Below the pieces are notes generated by a model. That model was not told the origin of the DNA and did no database searches. It saw only the letters and a program-made list of their open reading frames with translations. The position numbers and the translations under genes were made by a program. Positions 49,201-61,137 of a stretch of DNA of 64,000 bases are shown piece by piece (position 1 is the first letter of the stretch; each line of letters begins with the position of its first letter). Source of the DNA: Alitta virens (taxonomy: Eukaryota > Annelida > Polychaeta > Phyllodocida > Nereididae); the NCBI GenBank assembly GCA_932294295.1, contig OW028576.1, forward strand, positions 49,618,199 to 49,682,198. Reading direction: 5' to 3'.

Positions 49201-49439
49201 GTAGGTAGGTAATGTTATTGTTTAACGCCTCATCAGCACCTGAGTGGGCTATGTAGAGGCTCTCTAGGGTAAGATTGATCATCCATAGTTGGTAGTAGAA
49301 ACCAGAAGCATGCAAAAAATCAATAAGTGTCTGCATTGGATAGCTGGAGCAGTTTGTGCAATGCGCACTGTCCTGTTTTAGCCATAGGGGATAGAGGACT
49401 TCACCCCAAGTGTTTCCACCCTCGCCACGTGAGGGCCCA
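49201..49439. mobile_element. 239-bp insertion in the last satellite B unit at a TA site
   Basis: Other units read CCTTCTACTCCATGTCCC. Here the sequence is CCTTCTA, then 239 bp starting GTAGGTAGGTAATG, then TACTCCATGTCCC, giving a TA/TA duplication as made by Tc1/mariner-like and pogo-like elements. No terminal inverted repeats were seen, so the element type is open. Confidence 0.65.
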
Positions 49440-50052
49440 TACTCCATGTCCCATAATTGCCTGTTTTATAAAAAGGTGGGAGGGGTTTGAATTACTGAAA
49501 TTAAAAAAGTTGTTCAACCGGTGTATGTTAATGTTTCAATACACAGGCATTTCAATTGATTAATATTTTTAATTGTTTAAATTTAAAAAAAAACAAGAGT
49601 GTACCACATGCAAATTTGTTTCTCCAAATTTTTTAACAGTGTATTATATATGAAATAATATCAAATGATTTATTAATTAAATATTTTAATACACAAGCAT
49701 TTCCATTGATTAATCACAATACATGACTTTACCCCAAGTGTTTCCACCCTCGCCACGTGAGGGCCCATACTCCATGTCCCATAATTGCCTGTTTTATAAA
49801 AAGGTGGGAGGGGTTTGAATTACTGAAATTAAAAAAGTTGTTCAACCGGTGTATGTTAATGTTTCAATACACAGGCATTTCAATTGATTAATATTTTTAA
49901 TTGTTTAAATTTAAAAAAAAACAAGAGTGTACCACATGCAAATTTGTTTCTCCAAATTTTTTAACAGTGTATTATATATGAAATAATATCAAATGATTTA
50001 TTAATTAAATATTTTAATACACAAGCATTTCCATTGATTAATCACAATACAT
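49397..50052. repeat. 328-bp tandem duplication
   Basis: 49397-49724 and 49725-50052 are almost identical at an offset of 328 bp. The unit includes the right end of the TA insertion, 24 bp of satellite B (CTCCATGTCCCATAATTGCC) and AT-rich flank, so it arose after the insertion. Confidence 0.95.
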
Positions 50053-50137
50053 GATGTAATAAGGAAATATATATCACAACTGTCATGCGATAAATCAGAT
50101 CTTACAATTTATTTTTAATTTTTTTGTTATGATCGAA

Positions 50138-50160
50138 ATTTTCGCCACTAGGGGGCCGGG
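50138..50160. promoter_or_regulatory. CTCF-like motif
   Basis: GCCACTAGGGGGCCGGG matches the CCAC-N-AG-G-GGGC core known for CTCF in bilaterians. A single motif with no context evidence. Confidence 0.3.
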
Positions 50161-50293
50161 AATTAGTTACGCGTCCAATAGCCAGATGGCGTAGTTGTAT
50201 TTATTACTAAAAACAACTCGCAACAACTTCGTTTCGTCGGATTGTTTATTCTACACACATGATTATGTATGTTGGTTATAATGTAACCTTTCA

Positions 50294-50573
50294 GTTTATA
50301 AAAAGTCATATAACTGTTTATTTTAGTTGGCGGCCAACCTAGATCAGCAAACGCCCCACCATGACCGAAAATTCCCGTGAAAAATTCTGCCCGCTTCATC
50401 ACCTTCGTTCGAAGAGAGAACACAGTGTCATTATCTCTAAAGCACCTGAAACTATGGAGATGTCTTGTTCTAACCATAGTGTCAAGGAAATTAACCACAA
50501 CAACCGATTTAATTCAGTTCGAGCTGTAGAAGTTAGGTCTCTAGCAGAAACAGCCAAAAATAAGTATCGCTAG
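50294..50573 (+). CDS. possible 70-codon ORF behind TATA-like box; unrecognised
   Basis: ATG at 50361 has a strong vertebrate-type start context (GCCCCACCATGA) and opens 70 codons beginning MTENSREKFCPLHHL and ending NKYR, charged and polar with no known domain. A TATA-like TTTATAAAAAG lies about 60 bp upstream. An AATAAA lies at 50822. An overlapping minus-strand ORF of 111 codons (50163-50498) shows that open frames here may be chance. It may equally be the first exon of a longer gene, but no good donor was identified. Confidence 0.22.
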
Positions 50574-50579
50574 TTTGTC

Positions 50580-53430
50580 AATACACATTTTAAAATCTCT
50601 CCAGGGCTAAAAGCCGCTCAATTAACTTTAAATATAAAATTGGGGCAATGATTTCAGACAATACGTAGGCTACAGTAAATTTCTACAAAAATGTCAATTT
50701 AAAGATGCTAATTAAATGAGAATAAGCCTACATTATAATAACGGCCTATATTTTAAATCACTGTTTCTACTCTTTTTTGCACATTAGGCCTACGATGTAC
50801 ATGCTTATACAACATAAAAGGAATAAAACTAATACAAAACAGTCTTTTGAGATAATTCATTGCACATTATATGCTTGTATCTAAGGCTTGTTGGTACGGG
50901 TCACGGAAAAAGTTTTTTTATTTTTTATATAAATTATATTTTATTATTTTCACATTCAATAATTTAAGCCTGTTTATTAGATATTTTATAAATTACATTT
51001 AAAGGGGTCTACAATTAAATTAGAAAATAATGATGAATGGATTTGGCAAAATACAAGACACAATCGACATTTTATATTTATGTGAACTCATGAAATTTTT
51101 TTTAAACATAAATGCCAAAATTTATAGTGCATTTTTTGTTATTTATATAATTTTGGAGGAATTAGAGAATCTCTAATTTCTAATTCCTCCAAGATATAAC
51201 CTATATATACACACACTTTTTATTAATTTTTTTTTACTTTGAGTAGGAGAGTAGTTTTTCTTCTTTTTATAATAATAATTATTTTTTTCTTTTTCTTTCT
51301 TTTGTACCGTAAATTAAAAGATCTCATCACAAGTAATAATTTAGTGTCAACAACGAAAATGTACTATAAACCCATTCCATCTAGCAATCAGGCTTAGAGC
51401 AATTGAGCAATTTTTATTATTTTCAAGGAGTTTTATGGCAATTTGAAGCACAACAATCTGAATAATGCAAATGTATCTGAATGCCATAGGCATTCTCCCT
51501 GAAATCCCTAGGTTAACAAAATATATTATATTTAAGAATTGGCTTCTTTCTCTCTTGCATAACTGCATGCCTTTCTATCCCTAAAAAAAAAAGAGAAAAA
51601 AACCACAAGATTTAGTAAAGTTTACCATTGATTTGCAATAATGTATGATGATCAATAAGAAAACGATTAATTATTTTTCTTTGATTTTAATGTTGAAAAA
51701 AAAAAACTATTGTATTGTATTGTATTGTATTGTATTGTATTGTATTCTATTCGCTGTCAAGCATCGTGGCTGGCTGCACCTGATCATGTGCTATTTTGGG
51801 AGTGTGCTAATCCTAGCAGATTAAGGGAGCTCCAGACACTTGTCCTTAAGATCATTTGAGACCAACTTCTTGACAGATCAACATCTCTCAGCCACGTGAG
51901 TGACTTTCTTATGTTACCTGTGAATAATCCTGTGAATAAATGATTTAAAGTGGTATTTAATTTAGTAAAATGCTGTCAATTAATATAAGTGCATGGCAGA
52001 TAATGTAGCAAGACTGACTAGTAACATTAAATAGAGTTTTTAAGTTTTGAGACGATAAAGTCATGTTGCAAAATTTCTTGTATTAGTTTGTCATAGTTTC
52101 ATAATCTGGTCACATAGTAACTTCGTTTTATTTAAGAAATTGTGCGCAACACTGGGGATTTTAATGCACAACTATAGGTAGACAGCTAGATAGACAGACA
52201 CATAGTAGATAGATTGACTGATTGAGACCACCAGTCATCATCATTATTGTCAAAAAAAGGTAATTCCTTATTTGTTATAATAAAGAATCATATCACTAAA
52301 AAACAAAACAAAATATATAAAAAAATTGATATGCATTTGCAACCAGTGGCTTAGGATTTTGTTCCATATTGGGGGGGGGGGGGGGGTCCGCAAATCATAG
52401 CCCACAATTATTATGCAAGGGTATTATTTTTCAATAATTCTAATATTTAACGAGCAATGGTGTCTGCAATGAATCCAAAGCTCTGCCCGAGGATAACACT
52501 TTATGTGATGACAAAAAGATTTACATTGCTTATGAAATTTTGGTGTGCATAATCAGTATGTTTCACCAGCTCATCACTTTTCCACTATATTTTGGACAAT
52601 TAATGGAACGATACCTTGTTGAGTAGCATAAAAGTGATGGAATAACATATATAAAAGTATTCAAAATTATTTCGATTAAACTTCTACTTTATATACTTGA
52701 AATATATTAAATTATTTTGTGACAGCCCCAGTTTTGGGCTAAGAAGTTGAAATAGCCCCCCTGTAGCCTCATCATGAATGTTTAATTTTGGCCCTTTTTG
52801 ATGAATTTCGGCCCTTTTTGATGAATTTCAATCCTTTTATGGGTGTTTTGCTAGTCACTTTGGAGTAATCATTAATAAAATGCGTTTTTCTGGCTACACA
52901 AGCAGTGCAAGAAATATTTGCAGTACATTTTTATTTAAAAGTAATTCCCTATATATGGGTCATTCAACTTATGTTATTTCAGATCAATTAGTTCGAATGT
53001 TTTTGTCTGAAACAGCGGCATCGAATTTTTGAATGCATTAAGTGAACTCTGCTATCACAATCCTCAAATAGTTGTGCAAGAAATTATTGAAATATACCCA
53101 TTTCCCCACCTTATGCTGAGGCAATCTTTTTTCTATGTTGTGCTTATGGACACCTGCAATACAGATCAATTAATCTACTTCATTATATTTGATTTACCTT
53201 TCATTTATGTATAATATCATTAAATAGCCAAATCTGATCAAGTTTCGAAATTGTTTTTGAGTGATCACCAAACCTGGTGGTCAGACTGGATATATGAATA
53301 TGTGCAGTAAATGAGGGGTCAATAATGCATATAATAAGCATGCCTGGTCTTCTGAAATGCTACAAATTATTGGAAACATTTCTAAAAAAGCTCTTGGGAA
53401 CATAAGAGTGGAATTTGTAGACAGATTTGA
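50580..53430. other. AT-rich intergenic with small repeats
   Basis: Contains a 13-bp inverted pair TTGGAGGAATTAG / CTAATTCCTCCAA (51153-51192), a (TATTG)n run (51708-51746), a CAGTGGCTTAGG-type transposon end with about 16 G (52344-52386), and the direct repeat GGCCCTTTTTGATGAATTTC (two copies, about 52790-52830). No gene was recognised. Confidence 0.5.
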
Positions 53431-53436
53431 TTGTTT

Positions 53437-53545
53437 ATGTAGTAGTAGTAGTAGTAGTAAAATTTTATTTAAAGTCGTTTTAAATCACGGTGTCACATTC
53501 AATGTACAATACAAAATATATGACCCAAGCCGAAGCTTCTGTACG
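53437..53545 (-). mobile_element. LINE-like 3' tail with (TAC)n
   Basis: The minus strand reads CGACTTTAAATAAAATTTTA, then CTACTACTACTACTACTAC. It has the same AATAAAATTT plus simple-run design as the tail at 9.64 kb, and both have AATG(C/T)ACAATAC about 50-70 bp upstream of the tail, suggesting related families. Confidence 0.45.
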
Positions 53546-55320
53546 ACATATTAGGAACAATAATATACAGTTTGGAAAGTATAAGTATAGAATTAATCTA
53601 TAAAACGAGTCTATTCTACAATATAGTATATATATAATAATAATAATAGCACACATATAAAGCACTCCATCGTACAATTCAGCACCTTAGCGGAAATAAA
53701 GATTGCACAAATGATTCTTAAATATTTCAATGCACAAATTTTGACAAGATTAGTCTGTCACATCTACATTTATAAAAAATTTATATTTGTATTATTTTGA
53801 GAATTCAGCCAGCTAGTCACAGCGGATTTGAAAAAATCACACCATATGACAAAATTATGTGACATAAATCCGAGTTACATACATTATTGTTGAAAATTTT
53901 TATTTTTTCTGTTCTTCTGATATGTATTGTAATATTCAATTATTTATTCTAATGTTCATTAGACTTTATTGGTCATTTCGGATTCACTACTACCTGCATT
54001 ATAATTATGCACACCTAAATTTGACCAAACATTCACTTTATAGGGAACCCCTAATTATATATATATATAGTTTCAAGTGACACTTTTTCATATCAGAAAA
54101 GATACATATGTCACATATCTACTCACTACGTCTATCTAAAACTACATCTACAGAAATATGATATACAAGTTCTCATTATTTTATACATAATATACAGCTT
54201 AACGTTCAAGGTCCCAGTTGCCATAATTTGATGTTTTCTGGGCAGAGTCCTGCTCTTAGACATTCAGTATTAAAGCGAAATAATATATAATTACATAAAA
54301 GATAGAAAATAAATCACAGATCAAATCGCAAATACTGATTACAATATCAATATTAGATGAAAATTTTACAAAAATATATACAAATACTGATCATAATATC
54401 ACAATAAGATTCAAATTTACACAAAAAGATAAGAATTTTCACATATATATAGCAACAAAATGTACATATTATGTCCGTACACCTTCAACAAGTAAATAAA
54501 TATGATTTGAAGTCGCACTGACACTTTATTCCTAAAATATCCCCAAAATAGTGACTTGCATAATAATTGTGCACGCATTGTATACTTTCTCTCTATTAAC
54601 AATGACTATTTATTACTTTCTTCGGCAAGCGCCTGTTTTAACACCACCATAACACCAATGCATTTCATTATGCATCAGTTTTATATTTCTATGATTGATT
54701 TTATCCGTGATATATATACTTGGATTTTATGTACTTATCATTCAGGATGTATAAAGTATTTAATTAATTAATTTTGACATTGAAAATACTCACAATTAAA
54801 GCTTATAATTTTTAAGAAGCTATATCTAGATAGATAATAATTAATGATTCTCCTTTTTGTCTTTTTTCTTTTATTTTTTCACTGCCAACTGCATCATTAA
54901 TAATTAGGCTGATTACATTTAGTCAAAGAGGCAAGTTTAGAAATACAATTCTCTTAAAATCAATGAGGAAACAGTTATACACAATAATATAGCAAATATT
55001 TGCTTCAGTTGCTTCAGTGGTATAGTCAGAACGGACCCATGGGAGGGGTTAAGCTCATAAAAATTTATAAAAAAAAAAAAAAAATATTAGTTAACATTGG
55101 TAGTATGAATTGTGGCAGTGTTTCACGTGCCATGGAGGTGATCTTTTTATTTTTGCATTTGTAAAAGCTTAACTTGGCCCTTTGCAGGCCTTAAAAAAGG
55201 GGGGGGGGGGCTGGGGGTCAGCATGGCAAAGTCTTGCAGGCTTTTCTGGGTGGTAGATTCATGTGTTTATAAACGTTCGTGACCTAATTAAGCTTAATTA
55301 GGACCACAGGACCGTAACGT
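53546..55320. other. AT-rich intergenic, nothing recognised
   Basis: Short ORFs without motifs, poly-A/T and (TA)n runs, and an 11-G tract near 55199 just inside the right part. Confidence 0.4.
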
Positions 55321-56810
55321 CACCATAGCCCTCTAGTGAGCGTTGGCAGAACTAGGCGGCAAGCTATATGTTCACTAAGACCAGGTCTCAACAGCAAGGT
55401 TGTCTAAATACAGAGGTACCATTACAAGTTTCTACAATCGGGGCAAAAATGGGTGGATTTAATGGTGAGGTCGTCTTAGAGTGGGATTGTCTGAATAGAG
55501 ATGAAATACACTGGTGCCTATGGCTAAAATGGTTGTTTTTATTTATTTATAAAATATATTTATACACTGTTGTATAATATGGTTCTGCTAATAAGATAAC
55601 TTGAAACACAAAAATACTGATAAAAAAAGGTAAAAACAATAGTTAAATGAAAATTAAAAAAGATTTTTGCCATGCACTAAAACTGTCAGGCCAGCTAGCC
55701 CAGGTCAGTGCACTGTGAGCAATCTAGCTGAGTGTTCAGCCAAGCATGGCGCCCAATTGATGCCAATTAAAGCTGTCCGGTTAATTCTCTTAAATATCTC
55801 TCCACTGACCTTAAGTCATTTGCTGAGACTGCTTCAAAAGGTGAGCATGTGTTTCACTCGCTCCATTAATGAGCAGAAAATTACTTCATTTTAAATTAAC
55901 GAAGCAGAATTTATATTAACTTTATTGGAATATGTTGTAGCTTGATATTAAGCACAGTTTACATTTGTGTAAGAAAATATTGTAACTTTAAATGAAGTAA
56001 GAACATTTAATGTAATAATTTCAAACTAATACAGCACAGCTTATATAATAATTTAAATTGAGTTGTTGTACTGCAAGCTCAATTAATAACTCTTTAAATT
56101 AATATATATTGTAAATTAGATTATTTGTTTGAGGGAATTTAATCAATTTAATGCAATCTTTCAACAATTATACTTATAATATAAAAAAAAATATTTTAAT
56201 TTAGCCAATACTTTTTTTTAATATTATTGTGTCTTTCAATAATTCAGATCAATTTGGTTGCCTGTATTAACTCAACAATTTTGTTAGTGCTGCAGTGGAC
56301 CAATTAGTTTTAGAATTAAAATATAAGAAAAAAAAGAAGGTTGTTCTCAGTTGGATTTGTGAACAATTTTGCATGTGAGCCTCTGTTATAATTATTTTTT
56401 GTCTTGTTGAGCATAATCTAATGACAGCCTTATCACAGCCAATGACTGCAGTAACAGTGTGGCGTTATTCAGTTTTATGCTGTAATTGAATTCCTGTTTG
56501 TTGTATTTAAACTTGCCTTTTTTTTTCAGAGCTGACCTCTCCTTCCCATGAGAAGAAGACAACAGACCTATTGGCTTCAATGCTGAAGGTGACAAATTTT
56601 GAAATTTATAGATAAACATAGGTAGATTTTAATTTCGTAAATTCTCATGGAATCAGTTGCTTGGTACATTCAATTTTACATTATATAAATCCTTAATGAC
56701 ACAAATTATGGAAATGGCTTGATTAATTCTTAACTGGCAATTTTCTGTTTAATATGATAAATATGCACGAATGAAGTAATTGTGGATGAAATGCCACATT
56801 CCTGCCCCTC

Positions 56811-57105
56811 CATGTATGACTAGCTGTTTGCTGACTGCCGTGCAGCATTAATCATTCTAATTCAGAACATAAACACATTTTGTCGTATTGAAAATTCATA
56901 GTCACTTGGGTTGGATCAAGTAACCTCTGTTTTACAATCTGTCATTTATTTTGCATGCATTTTGTTCAGTTTATTTCTCTTCTTTCCACTTACCAATGAC
57001 AAATCTTAACCTGACGATTCAACCCAAGTGTTCAAGATCAATATAAATTGCCCTGTAAAGAGAGTGAGGCATAATTGCGTCACATGAATGACTCCACCAT
57101 GAATG
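56811..57105. mobile_element. foldback element copy 1
   Basis: Inner arms CACTTGGGTTGGATC (56903-56917) and GATTCAACCCAAGTG (57016-57030) pair at 14 of 15 positions. The segment between (CATTTATTTTGCATGCATTT, TTCCACTTACCAATGACAAA) is shared with copies 2 and 3. The outer arms are more decayed here. Confidence 0.6.
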
Positions 57106-58583
57106 ACTGCAGCAGAAATGGTCAAGAATCTTCATATTAAGGAGGTTGGTTTCCTAAAGTTCACCACTGAATAACTAAAGAATAATGAATAATAATAATA
57201 ATAAGGTAAATGTCATGACTGTTTTAATCAATGTTTTAATGTCTCAATGCTATGAGCTAAGCTTAGTCCGTTTATTTGACCACCTGGAGGCAGACGTAAT
57301 GATAAGATAATAGGCTGCTTGGAGTCCACACAACATTTGTGAATATACCTTGTAAAAGTCATGTTAATACGTGCAATGCTATAATTAGATAAATATTTAG
57401 TACAAATATCAGATTGTAGTCTTTCCAAAGTTTGTCCTGATGAGGTGGTCTTTCCCACTGGGAGTGTTTGTTTTTTTTATTTCTTGCAGGAAACGGGAGA
57501 TCTGCAGTTGCCTGGCTTTCCCCATTGCTGCCACCTGTGCAAGGTAAGACTAAGGAAGAGGCTGGCAGGTTTCAAGATATATCCCACATGAAACATTATC
57601 CAGTCTGGATTTGGTGTTGATTGACCATAGTTTAATAGCTAATGGACCTGTGATGCTCCATGTAAAGATTCAATTCTGTATAAAAATTGTGAAGTACCTC
57701 CAAGCTCTTATTGCATAGTCTAAATAGCCTGTATAGATAAGTAACCTGCTGATATATATACTGTTTTATCCTTTTGTATCTGGCTCCTGGCTCCCTCTGG
57801 CGTTAAAGTGATGCCACCTAGTGTCAGATGGCATGGACAGTGGTTGTCCTGACATGTAAACTTGTCACTTGCAACAGTACTCTTATTTACAGCTGGAGTA
57901 CATTTACATGACCAAAAGTACTCTTAAATATGCTAATTAGCCCATTAAGATCAAATCCAGCCAATGTTAGAAGGTTGCTTCATCATTCGCCTCATTGCAT
58001 ATATATATATATGCCTATGTATTGCCACCTGCCTGTCCTGGTCAGCCCTACCTGGTGAAAAAATATTTGTTGCAAAGTCTGTCTCACCCACTCACCAGCA
58101 CATACAATTTTTTATTTGTTTTGTAGAGTAATGATGTTCTTAAAAAAAAATCACTGCCCATGCAAGTTCGATATTCCAATGAGGCCTATCCACCTATAAT
58201 TGTATGTACCTATAATTTGTTTCTTCTTTTCAGGGATGGTGACATGGAGGAAAACTATGTGAGAAGATGAGGACTGATGTTACGAAGTGTGTTGCATAAT
58301 ACAAAAGGTAAAGTTGTGGTATTAATGATTTAGATTATCAACAAAAAGATGGGTCTAATAAACGCAATTTTCCATGGTCATTTCTCAAAAAACTCATGGT
58401 TGGTTTTCTTTGTGGCGCTCTGTGGAAATTATTGTAAATTGCATCTCGCGTTGAGTAGCAATGCAGCAAGGCTTTGTCAGTGGTATGTGTGAAGACTGAA
58501 CTAGAGATTTCTGTTATCAATTTGATTTATGAGACTTAAAATATGTGGGACCCTGGGGTTTTAACAACCAAAGACCTCCCAAA

Positions 58584-58860
58584 GAGTGACTGGCTGCTTT
58601 TTTGACTGTTATGCAGATGATGCTTTCAGGCCTCGAATATTTATATAATTATTACATACAATTGGGTTGGATCGGCCATTTCTTTCTTTTGCTCTATCAT
58701 TTATTTTGTACGGATTTTTATTTAGTTTGTCGCCTACCTTTCCACTCAACAATTACATACCATTAACCAGCTGATTCATACCAATTGATACAAAGTATGC
58801 CGTTAATTTCATTGCATTGGCGATCTAATCTGTACAACAGGAGCATGCAGTCAGTCACTC
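58584..58860. mobile_element. foldback element copy 2
   Basis: Outer arms GAGTGACTGGCTGC (58584-58597) and GCAGTCAGTCACTC (58847-58860) pair at 13 of 14 positions. A second paired block lies inside (CTGTTATGCAGAT with ATCTGTACAACAG), and then inner arms CAATTGGGTTGGATC (58659-58673) and GATTCATACCAATTG (58773-58787). The whole 277 bp therefore folds back on itself. No transposase and no sure target duplication. Confidence 0.75.
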
Positions 58861-60044
58861 CCATAAAATTTCAAATTATTTCAGTAAAAGAGTATGTCAA
58901 GCAGACTTGGGACTGAACGTTAAATTTGTCAAAGTCTTTTTGCATGGCATTCAAAATTGTAAATGTGTATTTTGGTTAAAGCAAACAAAGACCATGATGA
59001 ATGATGAAGTTTCTTGAATGATTATTCTGGCATTAGATTGGTGACGAGCGATAAAGCAGTTCTTTATATTTTATTTTCATTCTAATGCAACCTCATGCCA
59101 AGGAGCGGCTGGCGCAATTGCAATGAAGAAGTGAAATACAGGATATCATGGTCTCAGCTTGGTAAGTTGAAAATATGGTAGATAAGATACACTAGTAGGA
59201 AAAAAACTTGGCATGTCCCAATATCTTTTTAACCATAATTGCTGGTTGGGTGTATCATGGTTATTGTAGTGGTGCCACCTGGTGTTTGTCAGCTGAAAGG
59301 TCTTTGTCAATGGCATTTGAATACAGGCGCCCCCTAGTGTTAAAGACAGGGGAACAGAAGTACCACTGACTAATTTGTTTATGGGCTTCCTAGCACCACA
59401 GATCTTGACATATGTTATGAGTAATGTTTCATGTACAGTAAATAATTATAGAAATATGTGGCGATTAATTATGCACTTGCTAGTTCCTTGCTGTGGTTGC
59501 ATTGGCAATTTTTGAATTGAGTAGCATTTTGTAACAGACATCTTTTTGTCAGACTATTCATCCAATTGGTAAATTTTTGCCATTGCAATTCAAGTTCATG
59601 CTGAGAATATAAATTAAGTGGGATGTTGCAGTCAACATAGAGCAGCCCCTGCCCCCTGGTGGCTGTTAGTTGATCAGATAGAACTGCCTGAAATCACATG
59701 TGCCTGGTTGTGCCCCCTAGTGGTGCCCCCTAGTAGTTGGTTGATGACATGTTCTAGGTTAGGTGCTCAGCTGTAATCAACCAGGTTAATGGAACCCAGG
59801 ACAGCACATCCACAATTTAGGTGTTTGTCCTTGAAACTTAACCTTTAAATTTGACCTTGAAATTTGAAGTTGATAGTCTGCTGTGATTGGGCTGATATCT
59901 GATTTATTTGTTCAGAAGTTATTGTAGAACTAAATTTACTGGAAAAATATTCTGGACAAATAAGATTTTTTGTGTTGTTTGTAGAACTCGCAATAATTGC
60001 TGTTAATTTTCAGGAATGGCATCTTGGAAGAACACAAGACCAAC

Positions 60045-60136
60045 AGGAATGATGCTGATCGCGGAACAGGAATGATGCTGATCGTGGAACAGGAATGATG
60101 CTGATCGCGGAACAGGAATGATGCTGATCGCGGAGT
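60045..60136. repeat. 23-bp tandem repeat, four copies
   Basis: AGGAATGATGCTGATCGCGG with three further bases repeats at 60045, 60068, 60091 and 60114 with a single variant. It lies inside the last splice-bordered island. Confidence 0.95.
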
Positions 60137-60159
60137 GTGATGAAACATGAAAAAGGTGA

Positions 60160-61130
60160 AGTAATTGGAAAGTGAAAATTATAAGTAGTCTTTGAGGTGT
60201 AAGGATAGTAGTACCATGGTCTTTGTTTGTCTGGAGTTTATGATTTTGAATGTCTGTCCATGTGTACATCAGCACAATTAAATTTGTGCTTTATAGTAAG
60301 AAAAAACATAGTGCTATTTAGCAACAACCCTCAGCCAACAAATGGAAATGGACCGATAAGAGCTTGTAAGCATTCTAGTCTAAACTCTAGGGACACATTC
60401 AGAATGCTATCTACTTTTGGTGAAATAAGCAAAAATTAATGATGACTGGGCTATCAGTATTCTGTAAATTTGTCTGTTTGAGATTTATCACTGCATAGCT
60501 TAGTTCATACTTGGTGTAATGAGGGAACAAACATACATTAATTTCTAGATATGTGAGATAAAAAAAAAAATATATGAAACCTAATACTGGGCCATTCCAG
60601 ACACATTGTTTATCTAAAGAAACTATTATTGTAGCGGTAGCTCACAAACTACATGTAAACTCAGAAATGGGGAAAAAACCAAGCTTGGAATATTTCAATA
60701 TGTCACTAGGTAAATGTTGAAATTCGGGGAAAATAAGTTTATTTTTCAACTATTAAAACAGAAAAATGTATTTGTTGTATCAGAATGGTCACTATAACGC
60801 ACATTTACTCTGTATTGTGCAGTAAATAATTTGCTAAAATTCCGTAAAACAGTTTGTCTGTTTTAAATATATAATGGTAATTGAACATATAACAATCGGA
60901 ATTTACATTATGTAAATGTGACAGCAACAGTAATATATACTGTTATATTTGGGTAGATTATCTTGGTTATTAATTTAGACTAGTATTTTGAGAATGATCA
61001 GATCTCATAAGTGTTACCCTTTATATGGATTCGTCCCTCGAATGTGGTCGGTTTGTCACCCATAATTATCTGTACATACTGTGTAGTTTAGTTAAATGCT
61101 AAAACCTTAACAGCAGGCATCGATCGTAGC
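60160..61130. other. intergenic, nothing recognised
   Basis: AT-rich with no motif-bearing ORF or clear element. Confidence 0.4.
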
Positions 61131-61137
61131 TGACCGT

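Larger units (their letters stand above)
55328..59736. promoter_or_regulatory. cluster of CTCF-like motifs
   Basis: Motifs fitting GCC(C/A)CCT(A/G)GTGG or its complement are GCCCTCTAGTGAGCG (55328), CCACCTGGAGGCAG (57280, opposite direction), CTCCCTCTGGCG (57791), TGCCACCTAGTGTC (57812), GTGCCACCTGGTGT (59272), GCGCCCCCTAGTG (59328), GCCCCCTGGTGGC (59651), and TGCCCCCTAGTG twice in tandem (59711-59736). Nearly all point the same way. CTCF is a known bilaterian insulator protein. Binding here is inference, and some copies may be old transposon ends. Confidence 0.35.
55660..60155 (+). other. chain of splice-bordered islands, possible spliced transcript
   Basis: Islands with pyrimidine-AG on the left and GT(A/G)A on the right: one ending at 55840 (caaaag/gtgagc), then 56530-56588, 57490-57543, 58234-58307, about 59102-59161 (cttg/gtaagt) and 60014-60155 (aaaag/gtgaag). 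They are 54-142 nt long, plus-strand, and share no continuous reading frame with recognisable motifs, so a long non-coding RNA or poorly conserved gene is possible. The short lengths make chance matches a real risk. Confidence 0.25.

Noticed and set aside
50163..50498. 111-codon minus-strand ORF
   Set aside because: Overlaps the better-supported start at 50361 on the other strand. No motif, no promoter-like sequence seen for it.
55368..55577. Possible pogo-type right end (GTCTGAATAGAG)
   Set aside because: Similarity too weak and no inverted partner.
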